A stretch of 7,183 nucleotides of DNA from Nitrospiria bacterium (GCA_919902475.1 CAKKRA010000034.1:1-7183), one strand, 5' to 3'. Shown: positions 1 to 6,647, numbered from the stretch's first letter. The notes: a model not told the origin generated them from the letters alone. Numbers and translations: made by a program.

Positions 1-96
1 ATCGCCAAACAGGAGAAAGCGATACATATCAGGAAGCGGCTTGCCTTCTTCCAAGTATTTTGTTATGTCACGGATTTCGTTATCAGTCAGCTTCAT
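1..96 (-). CDS. N-terminal fragment of a probable site-specific DNA methyltransferase (runs off the left edge)
   Basis: An open frame starts with ATG at 96 and runs off position 1, giving 32 residues without a stop. The peptide begins MKLTDNEIRDITKYLEEG and continues KPLPDMYRFLLFGD. From memory, 'GKPLP-x-x-YRF-x-LF-x-D' resembles the extreme N-terminus of site-specific DNA methyltransferases of restriction-modification loci. The catalytic motifs (FxGxG, DPPY/NPPY) would lie outside the window, so this is recognition of a short conserved start only. No clear Shine-Dalgarno precedes the ATG. About 70 bp upstream, in the same orientation, lies a copy of a 21-bp repeat that includes a TGGTATAAA extended -10-like sequence. 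The coding call is reasonable; the function is tentative. Confidence 0.45.
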   Translation of the reverse strand, partial: MKLTDNEIRDITKYLEEGKPLPDMYRFLLFGD

Positions 97-165
97 CGTT
101 TAACTGTTTAAAATACCAGAGGACACCACTAAAACTACACAATCCAATTTATAAGTAACCTTTTA

Positions 166-186
166 ACTGCCCTTTTATACCACATT
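166..186 (-). repeat. 21-bp direct repeat, copy 1 (possible shared promoter element)
   Basis: These 21 bases recur exactly at 983-1003, and both copies are flanked by A/T runs and purine-rich sequence on the same side. On the minus strand the core reads TGTGGTATAAAAGGG, containing TGG-TATAAA like an extended -10 box. Both copies lie upstream of a minus-strand gene: this one about 70 bp before the methyltransferase-like start, the other about 156 bp before the NYN gene. It could be a duplicated promoter or operator, or just a dispersed repeat; no good -35 accompanies either copy. Confidence 0.6.
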
Positions 187-246
187 CCCCTCTTTTTTTA
201 AAGCCACTGTGTTTTATAAACCCTGAAACAAGGATTAATTAAACAC

Positions 247-274
247 TTGACTGAAAAATATGATATGTTATAAT
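247..274 (+). promoter_or_regulatory. Strong sigma70-type promoter for a small RNA
   Basis: TTGACT (247-252) and TATAAT (269-274) are separated by 16 bp. TG precedes the -10 box with one base between, making it an extended -10. The predicted transcription start is about 281. No plus-strand gene follows within 50 bases, but a hairpin with a T-tract does, so the promoter appears to serve a very short transcript. Pattern match only; no expression evidence. Confidence 0.6.
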
Positions 275-280
275 ATTATT

Positions 281-337
281 AGAATCACGATGAGAGGCTA
301 TCCAAAGGGTTCCGTCCCGCGGTAATGCCTCTTTTTT
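281..337 (+). ncRNA. Candidate ~57-nt small structured RNA
   Basis: The transcript predicted from the promoter at 247-274 begins near 281 and should end in the T-tract at 332-337. Almost the whole RNA folds into one interrupted hairpin: AGAGGC (293-298) with GCCTCT (327-332), then CC (302-303) with GG (321-322), then GGG (307-309) with CCC (316-318), closed by loop TTCCGT. The paired blocks are separated by TAT/TAAT and AAA/GC internal loops. No ORF of note lies in it. Its 3' end overlaps the last bases of the convergent NYN gene by only 2 nt, so it is not a substantial antisense RNA to that gene. I do not recognise it as any known family. Alternative: the hairpin is only an orphan terminator. 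Confidence 0.45.
293..337 (+). terminator. Rho-independent terminator-like hairpin with T6
   Basis: The base stem AGAGGC/GCCTCT is followed directly by TTTTT (T-run 332-337). Orientation is plus strand: on the minus strand the hairpin is followed by TCATCG, not T's, so it would not be a canonical terminator for the convergent NYN gene ending at 336. Confidence 0.55.
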
Positions 338-827
338 ATTGCCTTTTATACTCTAATTTGCCCCTTAAATCATTCATAAAAACGATTTCTTGAGAAAACT
401 TCCTGAGCAGCGACGAATAACGGTTCCTGTTAGGAATCATTAATTTCAACAACTTATCTTCTCTCTTAAGATAATCCACCAGACAATAAAAGTCACCGTC
501 TCCTGAAACAATAAGGGCTTTGTCATAATTGGGGTATTCTATCATTGTGTGAAGCACTAATTCTGCATCAACATTGCCTTTTGCCTTACCATCTGGCAAA
601 TGCAGGGTTGGTTTAAAAACAAGAATATACCCGTCTTTCTGCAGCGATGTATATAGATTCTGGTTCGTATTAATATATCCGATAAAAATAAAGGCCTTGC
701 TAATATTGTATTTATCTTCAAGATATTTTCTAAACCGTCTAAAATCGAGAATCCATCCCTGGTCACGAATTGCAAGGTTAACATTCTGGCTGTCTATAAA
801 GGCATAATTATTCTGGTTTTCACTCAT
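336..827 (-). CDS. NYN domain protein, LabA/DUF88 family (PIN-like putative RNase)
   Basis: This 163-residue protein is essentially a single NYN domain, a PIN/FLAP-like nuclease fold thought to cleave RNA using a metal bound by acidic residues. Visible motifs are FIDSQN (Asp12) at strand 1, KGNVDAELVL (Lys83, Asp87, Glu89) in the middle, and VSGDGDF (Asp110, Asp112) near the end of the core. This matches the NYN acidic pattern, so it is probably catalytically intact. No signal peptide or membrane segment is seen, so it should be cytoplasmic. The start ATG at 827 is preceded by only a weak GGA about 11 nt away, and that GGA sits in the loop of a small TATTGT/ACAATA hairpin (832-846) that could limit initiation. 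It is a single-gene unit between a methyltransferase-like gene and a regulatory operon. The RNA substrate cannot be inferred. Confidence 0.88.
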   Translation of the reverse strand: MSENQNNYAFIDSQNVNLAIRDQGWILDFRRFRKYLEDKYNISKAFIFIGYINTNQNLYTSLQKDGYILVFKPTLHLPDGKAKGNVDAELVLHTMIEYPNYDKALIVSGDGDFYCLVDYLKREDKLLKLMIPNRNRYSSLLRKFSQEIVFMNDLRGKLEYKRQ

Positions 828-982
828 AAATTATTGTCCAACAATATATTCCAACAAAATTAAGGCAATATAGTCATATCTTGCTTTTTGATGTTTCTCT
901 CTTTACCCCTGCTTCCCCTTGCCTGCCTCAAAACAAAAAGCCCTTCTATATCCCTCATCCTATGAGCATAACCGATCCAACT

Positions 983-1003
983 ACTGCCCTTTTATACCAC
1001 ATT
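983..1003 (-). repeat. 21-bp direct repeat, copy 2
   Basis: Exact second copy of the element at 166-186, again with an adjoining A/T-run on the plus-strand 3' side. It lies about 156 bp upstream of the NYN start in that gene's orientation. The remainder of 828-1074 is unusually C/T-rich on the plus strand and shows no convincing gene; a short open frame at 881-1084 has no ribosome-binding site and no recognisable protein sequence. Confidence 0.6.
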
Positions 1004-1074
1004 TCCATTTTTTTTAATAGAGAAAGGGTTGTCTTTATTACCCCTCTTCCCGACCCTCTCGTGCAAAGGGAGAG

Positions 1075-1102
1075 AAAAAAATAAGCTGAGCTTATTTTTT
1101 TT
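1075..1102 (-). terminator. AT-rich terminator overlapping the NtrC-family stop codon (bidirectional shape)
   Basis: AAAAAAATAAGC (1075-1086) and GCTTATTTTTTT (1090-1101) form a 12-bp stem with a TGA loop. Read on the minus strand, the transcript ends in a run of U's just after the stop codon of the response-regulator gene, and the TAA stop is inside the stem. The symmetry means the plus strand also carries hairpin plus T-tract. It probably ends the cytochrome-kinase-regulator operon. Confidence 0.65.
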
Positions 1103-2477
1103 CATCAATCTTATACTTCTTCAGCCACCTGTGAATAGACTTCCTGTCTACGCCTGCAAGCTTTGCTGCCTTGGAGATGTTCCAGCCGCATCTATTAAGG
1201 AGTTCAATTAAATACTCCTTTTCAAATGACTCAAGCCACTTTTCCTTAGCCTTCTTAAACTCAAGGCCTGATGAAATCTCATGCCTCTCTACCATTACAT
1301 CTGCAATCTTTTCTTTAATGTAATCCGGGAGGTCATTGACTGTGATTGTATCTCCCTCGCAGAATGAGACAGCGCGTTCAATTACATTCTGCAGCTCCCT
1401 TACATTTCCAGGCCAATGAAAGCCTTCAAGAAACCTCATTGCCTCTGGTGATATCCTTGCAATAGGTTTTTTATTCAGATTTGCAAAGTGCCTTAGATAA
1501 TGATATGCGATTAAAGAAATATCGCCGTGCCTGTCTCTTAATGGCGGCAGATTTATTGTAATAACATCAATCCTGTAATAAAGCTCCTCCCTAAACTCCT
1601 TTTTCTTTATTGCCTCTTTCAGGTCTCTGTTTGTAGCAGAAATGAGCCGCATATCAACATCTATTAATTTTCTGCCTCCGATCCGCCTGAAATTCTTTTC
1701 CTGAAGCACGCGCAGCAGTTTTGCCTGAAGATTAATGCTCAAATCTCCGATCTCATCAAGAAAAAGGGTGCCTGCATTTGCAAATTCCAGAAGGCCGGGC
1801 CTTGTTATGTGCGCGCCTGTAAATGAGCCTTTCTCGTGGCCGAAGAGCTCGCTCTCAAGCAGGTTCTCTGGCAGGGATGCGCAGTCAACAGGCACAAATG
1901 CCTTATTAATGCGGCTGCTGTTAGTATGGACGCACCTTGCAATCAGCTCCTTTCCTGTGCCGCTCTCGCCGAGTATCAGGATATTTGCCTCGCTCTTTGC
2001 AATCTTTTTTACAATCTCAAGAACGGCTCTTATCGCCTCGCTTGTGCCAATAATATTCTCAAAGTTGTAGGTTGTCTCAAGCTGCATCCTGAGATTTCTG
2101 TTTTCCTCAACAAGCCTCTTTTGTTTTAATGCCCGTTCAATCACAACCCTGAGCTGCTCTGCTGAAAACGGCTTCTGGATATAATCAAATGCCCCCTCCT
2201 TTATAGCCTCAACTGCTGATTGAACAGTTGCATAGCCAGTCAGCATGATGACTATAATCTCAGGGGCTATCTTTTTTACCTCTTTTAAGACCTCTATGCC
2301 ATCCTTCTTCGGCATCTTTAAATCTGTCAAAACAATGTCAGGCCGTTCTGTTCCAATCCGTTCAATTGCTTTTTCAGGATCTTTTTCAGTCAGGCATTCA
2401 TACCCCTGCTTTTTTATTATCCTCAGGCAGTTTTCTAAAAAGTCCTGTTCATCGTCAATAACAAATATATTGTTCAT
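1092..2477 (-). CDS. NtrC-family sigma54-dependent response regulator
   Basis: This 461-residue protein (ATG at 2477) is an enhancer-binding activator that remodels sigma54 RNA polymerase using ATP. The receiver domain is residues 1-120 with acidic pocket Asp8/Asp9, phosphoacceptor Asp52 (LTDLKMP), Thr80 and Lys102. The AAA+ domain is about 140-370 with Walker A GESGTGKE (170-177), the sigma54-contact loop GSFTGA (217-222; Ser instead of the usual Ala of GAFTGA), Walker B TLFLDEIG (237-244) and the WPGNVREL segment. A Fis-type helix-turn-helix (KAAKLAGVDRKSIHRWL) lies at about 436-452. All functional motifs look intact. An upstream in-frame TTG at 2504 would add nine residues, but the ATG at 2477 has AGGGAAG upstream and begins the receiver domain properly. 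It starts 10 bp after the histidine kinase stop, so kinase and regulator are almost certainly cognate. Target promoters are unknown. Confidence 0.95.
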   Translation of the reverse strand: MNNIFVIDDEQDFLENCLRIIKKQGYECLTEKDPEKAIERIGTERPDIVLTDLKMPKKDGIEVLKEVKKIAPEIIVIMLTGYATVQSAVEAIKEGAFDYIQKPFSAEQLRVVIERALKQKRLVEENRNLRMQLETTYNFENIIGTSEAIRAVLEIVKKIAKSEANILILGESGTGKELIARCVHTNSSRINKAFVPVDCASLPENLLESELFGHEKGSFTGAHITRPGLLEFANAGTLFLDEIGDLSINLQAKLLRVLQEKNFRRIGGRKLIDVDMRLISATNRDLKEAIKKKEFREELYYRIDVITINLPPLRDRHGDISLIAYHYLRHFANLNKKPIARISPEAMRFLEGFHWPGNVRELQNVIERAVSFCEGDTITVNDLPDYIKEKIADVMVERHEISSGLEFKKAKEKWLESFEKEYLIELLNRCGWNISKAAKLAGVDRKSIHRWLKKYKIDEKK

Positions 2478-2487
2478 TTCAGCTTCC

Positions 2488-3615
2488 CTAATATATCTCT
2501 GCAACAGTTGGGATTGTTATTATAAATGATGACCCTTTGCCTTCCTCGCTTTTAACCTCTATCTTTCCGTGATGCTCCTTGATTATTCCATAGCTGACAG
2601 CAAGACCAAGGCCTGTCCCTTTTCCAACTTCCTTTGTTGTAAAGAATGGGTCAAATATCCTGCTCAGATTCTCCTTTGGGAGCCCGCATCCTGTGTCAGA
2701 AACCAATATCTGGACAAAGTAGTCATTTCTGAATTTCTTTCTGCTTTCTACAATTATCCTGCCTCCCCTGTCTGTTGCGTCAAGGGCATTGTCAATAAGA
2801 TTCACCATTGCCTGCTCCAATTTCTGTGAATCGCCCATTATCGGCGAAAGGCCGTTATAAAACCGCTTTTCTATCTGCACGCCCTTTTGCAGGGCAATCC
2901 TGTCAAAGAGTATTACCGCCTTTTCAAGTATGTCATTTACATTTATCTGCTCAAGTCTGGAATCCTGCGCTGTCTGCCTTGAAAAAGCGAGGAGCCCGCC
3001 TACAATCTTTGACACCCTTTTTGCATGTTCGCTTATTACCTTTAAATCATTCATTATCTCTTTGCCGACCTTTTTCTCTGCTGCCTCCATCTCAAGGCAC
3101 TCAATCCTGTTTAAGATAATGCCGATTGGATTGTTTATCTCATGCGCAACGCCTGCTGCGAGCTTGCCTGTTGCTGCGAGCTTTTCTGTTTGAATAAGGT
3201 GCACCTGAGTATCCTGAAGCTCCTTTGTCCTGTCCTGAACACGGGATTCAAGCTCCTTTGTCCACTGTTCAAGCTCCTGGCAGGAGCGGCTAAGGTTCTG
3301 CGTCATCTGGTTAAATCCAGCAGCAAGCTCGCCTATCTCATCATCGCTCCTTACATCAACAAGCTTATCAAAGCTGCCTGTTCCGACATCCTTAATATGC
3401 TGAATAACATCCCTTACCGGATCTGCCACTATTCTTTTTAATGCCAGTCTTATAATAATAGCTGTTGACAATATTGAGGCTAAGGCAATGAAGATAATGC
3501 CTGCTATATTTTTATTCTGGCCTGTAACAGAGAGGATAATAAAAAGGGAAAAGGCGGCTATAAGTATAATTAGGTTAAGACCCAATATCTTATTAACAAG
3601 GCTATGTTTAAACAT
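2488..3615 (-). CDS. Membrane histidine kinase with HAMP domain, minimal periplasmic region
   Basis: Starting at ATG 3615 the protein has 375 residues. Two membrane segments (about 8-31 and 37-57) are joined by only a few polar residues, so there is no periplasmic sensor domain. A HAMP linker (about 58-111) and a coiled-coil (to about 145) follow. The HisKA region has phosphoacceptor His158 in GVAHEINNP. The ATPase domain shows the N box NLIDNALDA (Asn276), G1 DTGCG (307-311), F box FDPFFTT and G2 GTGLGLA (333-339). It should autophosphorylate and pass phosphate to the NtrC-type regulator encoded next. This start lies one base after the cytochrome TAG (TAGGATG), suggesting translational coupling. 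An ATG at 3642 would add nine residues and overlap the cytochrome gene by 26 bp, but it has no evident ribosome-binding site. Signal input is unclear; the adjacent cytochrome is a candidate. Confidence 0.93.
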   Translation of the reverse strand: MFKHSLVNKILGLNLIILIAAFSLFIILSVTGQNKNIAGIIFIALASILSTAIIIRLALKRIVADPVRDVIQHIKDVGTGSFDKLVDVRSDDEIGELAAGFNQMTQNLSRSCQELEQWTKELESRVQDRTKELQDTQVHLIQTEKLAATGKLAAGVAHEINNPIGIILNRIECLEMEAAEKKVGKEIMNDLKVISEHAKRVSKIVGGLLAFSRQTAQDSRLEQINVNDILEKAVILFDRIALQKGVQIEKRFYNGLSPIMGDSQKLEQAMVNLIDNALDATDRGGRIIVESRKKFRNDYFVQILVSDTGCGLPKENLSRIFDPFFTTKEVGKGTGLGLAVSYGIIKEHHGKIEVKSEEGKGSSFIITIPTVAEIY

Positions 3616-3616
3616 C

Positions 3617-4000
3617 CTATTTCTTCTCAGGCCCGTTTCCATTGCATTCGCAAAGAACCCGCATATATGAGATTATATCCCATACATCTTCTTCCTTTAA
3701 TGCATTTCTCCATGACGGCATCAGCTCTGAAAGGCCTGTGCTTTTACCGCCATACCAGATTATCCCATAAAGCTCTGCATCTGTCCTTTTGGACATTGCT
3801 TCCTTATCTGTATGATCTGCAGGCTTTGTGCCGAGCGCCGTTCCTTTACGGCCTGTGCCATTGCCCTTTACGCCGTGGCACTGCGAGCAGAAGGACTGAT
3901 ATATGCGCCTGCCGTTTTCCTGATTTCCTCTCTGTGCTGCATCAACAGCAATTGTAAAAACAAATATCATCATTAAAAAAAACAAAATAGTCTTTCGCAT
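3617..4000 (-). CDS. Periplasmic mono-haem c-type cytochrome
   Basis: This 127-residue precursor has a signal peptide (MRKT, then a hydrophobic stretch to about Ala22) and a class I cytochrome c fold. The haem-binding motif CSQCH lies at 38-42 (Cys38, Cys41, His42 as proximal ligand). Met94 in ELMPSW is the likely distal ligand, and the C-terminal helix is EEDVWDIISYMR. Two extra cysteines (LCEC, 117-119) lie near the end and are not part of a CxxCH motif. It is exported and would carry one electron in the periplasm. ATG 4000 is preceded by a strong purine-rich ribosome-binding site, GAGGGGGAGAG. It is first in an operon with the histidine kinase and NtrC-family regulator, overlapping or abutting the kinase start, which suggests a sensory or redox-regulatory role rather than only respiration. 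That role is inference. Confidence 0.92.
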   Translation of the reverse strand: MRKTILFFLMMIFVFTIAVDAAQRGNQENGRRIYQSFCSQCHGVKGNGTGRKGTALGTKPADHTDKEAMSKRTDAELYGIIWYGGKSTGLSELMPSWRNALKEEDVWDIISYMRVLCECNGNGPEKK

Positions 4001-4049
4001 CTCTCCCCCTCACCAAAACATCATTAAAACTATGTTAGCCTTTACGTTG

Positions 4050-4175
4050 CCAGATTCAGCCAGAGGGGTCAGATGCAAGGCGGAGCGAGGCATCGCACCG
4101 CAGCATACAAGTTAGTATGTGAGGATGCGAGGCCGAAGCGACAACGCAGCAGATGGCCCCTATCGCTGAATCTGG
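4050..4175. repeat. 126-bp nested inverted-repeat element between operons
   Basis: Perfect 11-bp outer arms, CCAGATTCAGC (4050-4060) and GCTGAATCTGG (4165-4175), enclose a second arm pair AGGGG (4064-4068)/CCCCT (4157-4161). A central hairpin CATAC/GTATG also lies inside. The interior contains two related direct halves, each starting GATGC, continuing AGGC.GA.GCGA and ending CGCAGCA. The G+C content is clearly higher than in the flanking DNA. It lies 4 bp beyond the LysM gene stop and 50 bp before the cytochrome ATG. The form is typical of REP/MITE-like dispersed elements, and it could also act as a transcription attenuator between the two operons. It encodes no recognisable protein. Confidence 0.7.
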
Positions 4176-4179
4176 GTTA

Positions 4180-5142
4180 TTATTCCCCTTTAACCTCTTT
4201 AAACACCTCTATAATCTTTGGCGAAACATATACCGGGTCAAGCTCCATCTTTTGGTCAATCTCAAGCGCCTTTTTAAACTCTTTCTTTGCCTCTTCCTTA
4301 TCTTCCTTTGCAACATAGGTATAAGCAAGAAATCTGTGCGCCTTGAGCTTATCCTCTTTTTCTTTCAGCCCCTTTTCCAATGCTGAATTTATCTCTGTTA
4401 CTGCCTCATCATATTTGCCTTTAAAATAGCTGTCTATCCCCTTTTTTAAGAGAAGCTGGTTTTCATCTTTTGGCTGCGGCTCTCCCTTAATCTCTTCCCT
4501 CTTTTGTACAGCATTCTCCTTTGGCAATTCTTTTGCAGGCGCTGCCTTTACAATCTTTTTTTCATCTGTCTTTTTTGCCTTGCCCTCAACTATCTCTAAG
4601 TCTGAAATGGGGATGACGAGCTTCTGCCCCGGTTCAAGCGTCTTTGGGTCAGATATAAAATTATAAGATGCAATCAATGTGTATCTTTTTATATCGCCGT
4701 AAAATTTCTCTGCAATAATCCCCAATGTCTCGCCTTTTTTAACTGTATAAGGAATCTTCGCAGGGATTTTTATTATCTGGCCTGTTGATACCGCCTTTGG
4801 GTCAGAGATAGCATTTATCTCCATCAAGGCCTTATACCTGTCCTTGTTATCAAGATATTTCTTTGCAATCAATGCGAGGCTGTCGCCCTTTTTAATCTTA
4901 TATTTAAGGCTTTTTGGTATTGTGAGTTTCAAGCCTGCATCAATCTTTTTTGGATTTGGGATATTGTTATACTCAGCGAGTATGATGAAGCGCTCATCGT
5001 TTCCATAATATCTCTTTGCAATACCTGTAAGGCTCTCCCCATCTTTTACAGTGTGGATAATGGCTGCTGCAAAAAGGGGGATGGGAGATGCAAGTATAAA
5101 TAAAATTATAGCAGCGGCTAAGGAATGTGTGAATTGCTTCAT
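4180..5142 (-). CDS. Secreted LysM (x3) / TPR-like envelope protein
   Basis: This 320-residue protein has an N-terminal signal peptide or anchor (hydrophobic 9-27, ending AAA). Three LysM domains follow at about 30-77, 81-128 and 132-179, each with the pattern 'Y/HTVK-GE/DSL--IA--YYG' and closing 'G..L.IP'. LysM binds N-acetylglucosamine polymers such as peptidoglycan. A charged Lys/Glu/Pro linker (about 183-225) leads to a TPR-like helical region (about 227-300) and the ending LDPVYVSPKIIEVF, which I recall from TPR proteins of similar bacteria. It should sit in the periplasm bound to the cell wall. Its ATG (5142) overlaps the TGA of the upstream kinase gene (ATGA), with GGAGAAGAG as ribosome-binding site, so the two are translationally coupled. 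Role: probably a cell-wall-anchored scaffold; no enzyme domain is seen. Confidence 0.9.
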   Translation of the reverse strand: MKQFTHSLAAAIILFILASPIPLFAAAIIHTVKDGESLTGIAKRYYGNDERFIILAEYNNIPNPKKIDAGLKLTIPKSLKYKIKKGDSLALIAKKYLDNKDRYKALMEINAISDPKAVSTGQIIKIPAKIPYTVKKGETLGIIAEKFYGDIKRYTLIASYNFISDPKTLEPGQKLVIPISDLEIVEGKAKKTDEKKIVKAAPAKELPKENAVQKREEIKGEPQPKDENQLLLKKGIDSYFKGKYDEAVTEINSALEKGLKEKEDKLKAHRFLAYTYVAKEDKEEAKKEFKKALEIDQKMELDPVYVSPKIIEVFKEVKGE

Positions 5143-6638
5143 CTCTTCTCCTGTCTCGGCTCAAGCCTTACAACAATCTCCCTTGTCTCGTTTTCCTTGA
5201 TATTTACCTTTCTTGTTACAGATGGAAAATTCGGATGCGAGAATGTTATCTTGTGCTCTCCAGCAGTCAGTTTTATTATCTTTGATGTCGGCGTTGTCTC
5301 TACATACTCCCCGTCCACATATATCTTTGCCCATGGATAGGCAATAACCTTGAGTCCGCCGGCAGGAGACTCCTGTTTCTGCTCAATTACTGCGCCTGCC
5401 AGGTCTTTTAACTTATCAATCATGGTCGGCGTCTCTTTCTTTTCTTCAGCAGGAGGCGTCTCTTTATTAATCTCTTCCTGTTTTTCAGGCGCAGGCTCTA
5501 AAACAGGCGCTTCAATTTTTTTATCTATTGCCTTTACAGTTTCCTCTTTTGGCTGCTGCGGCTGAGGAACAGCCTCCCTTTTCTCCACACCCTTATTAGC
5601 ATCAGGCTCAACTGCCTTGTCATTTTTCACCTTTACAGTTAAGGAAAAATATAAAATCAGCATGATTATTCCAATGCCAATAAAAGCAGCGGTCTTTGCA
5701 GGCTGTGCAATCAGATGACTGATGCCCTTTCTCTCCCACGGTGCTGTCTGGCTCTTTAAGGGTTTTTTAAATAATGTATGGTCTATATACTCCTTTAGGA
5801 CATCTTCATATCTCTGCTTTTTTGTTGCCGCATGCCTTGCCAATGCATCCCGCACCTCTGCCATGTTTTTATACCGCTTTTGCTGTTTTTTCTGAAGGCA
5901 CCTTGAAATTATCCACTGCACCCTGAAAGGTATCTCTCTGTTTAGCCGTCTTGGCGGCGCTGGTTTTTTTGTCAGAATCTTATAAATCACCTTTTCATCA
6001 GTATCCTCAACAAAGGGCTTTTTGCCTGTTAGCATCTCATACATCACAATCCCAAAAGAAAAAATATCTGACGCCTCTGTAAGCTTATCCCCTCTTACCT
6101 GCTCTGGTGACATATACGCAGGCGTGCCGAGGACAATGCCTGACTGTGTAAGATGTGAGCCTGTCGTATCCATTATATGCGCAATGCCAAAGTCCGCAAG
6201 CTTTACGATCCCCTTTTTTGAGACAATGATATTTCCTGTCTTTATGTCGCGATGGACTATCTTCCTCTGATGCGCAAAATCAACAGCATCGCTTATCTGT
6301 ATGGCAATAATAAGGGCTATCTCAATAGGCAGCCTTTCACATCTTTCAAGTATTGTTTTTAAATCAACGCCATCAATATATTCCATTGCAAGGTAATATG
6401 TATTCCTGTCATTCCAGAAATCGTACACCTGAACGATATTAGGATGGTTTAAAGATGCTGCTGACTTTGCCTCCCTCTTGAACCTCTCCACAAGCTCCCT
6501 GTCATCCCTTAGCGAGGAGTGCAGCTCCTTTATGGCAACTATCCTTTCTAATGATGTATGCAGCGCCTTGTAAACAACTGCCATGCCCCCCCGTCCGACC
6601 TCTTCAATTATCTCGTAGTTTCCAATCCGTTTTCTCAT
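5139..6638 (-). CDS. Transmembrane Ser/Thr protein kinase with periplasmic PEGA domain
   Basis: This 499-residue protein has a Hanks-type kinase domain at about 8-270. Visible are the Gly-rich loop GRGGMA (15-20), Lys37 (VAIKE), Glu56, the catalytic loop HRDIKTGN (129-136, Asp131 base; Thr134 replaces the usual Pro), DFG (149-151) and SPE in the activation segment. All catalytic residues are present, so it should be active. A single membrane helix (about 316-334) is followed by a long Pro/Glu/Lys-rich stretch (about 338-425) that should span the periplasm, ending in a PEGA domain (about 428-493: KIYVDGEYVETTP, then AGEHKITFSH). The stop overlaps the LysM gene start. The predicted promoter places transcription start only a few bases before ATG 6638, and no ribosome-binding site is seen, so translation may be leaderless. 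It probably senses an envelope signal through the PEGA domain; targets are unknown. Confidence 0.93.
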   Translation of the reverse strand: MRKRIGNYEIIEEVGRGGMAVVYKALHTSLERIVAIKELHSSLRDDRELVERFKREAKSAASLNHPNIVQVYDFWNDRNTYYLAMEYIDGVDLKTILERCERLPIEIALIIAIQISDAVDFAHQRKIVHRDIKTGNIIVSKKGIVKLADFGIAHIMDTTGSHLTQSGIVLGTPAYMSPEQVRGDKLTEASDIFSFGIVMYEMLTGKKPFVEDTDEKVIYKILTKKPAPPRRLNREIPFRVQWIISRCLQKKQQKRYKNMAEVRDALARHAATKKQRYEDVLKEYIDHTLFKKPLKSQTAPWERKGISHLIAQPAKTAAFIGIGIIMLILYFSLTVKVKNDKAVEPDANKGVEKREAVPQPQQPKEETVKAIDKKIEAPVLEPAPEKQEEINKETPPAEEKKETPTMIDKLKDLAGAVIEQKQESPAGGLKVIAYPWAKIYVDGEYVETTPTSKIIKLTAGEHKITFSHPNFPSVTRKVNIKENETREIVVRLEPRQEKR

Positions 6639-6647
6639 AATTTATCT

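Noticed and set aside
281..337. Riboswitch identity for the hairpin (fluoride, guanidine and preQ1 classes considered because of GGGTTCCG and loop elements)
   Set aside because: It lacks the conserved cores of those classes, and no plus-strand gene follows.
1050..1074. Hairpin CTCTC/GAGAG before the regulator terminator
   Set aside because: Only 5 bp with a long loop and no T-tract in the right place; probably chance in C/T-rich sequence.
881..1084. Plus-strand open frame of 67 codons
   Set aside because: No ribosome-binding site, Pro/Leu-rich nonsense-like sequence from C/T-rich DNA, and it runs into the terminator at 1075-1102.
2478..2504. TTG start extending the NtrC-family regulator by nine residues
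   Set aside because: It would overlap the kinase stop. The ATG at 2477 has AGGGAAG upstream and gives a normal receiver N-terminus.
3616..3642. Upstream ATG for the histidine kinase
   Set aside because: No ribosome-binding site and a 26-bp overlap with the cytochrome gene. ATG 3615 abuts the preceding stop and places the first membrane helix correctly. Still possible.
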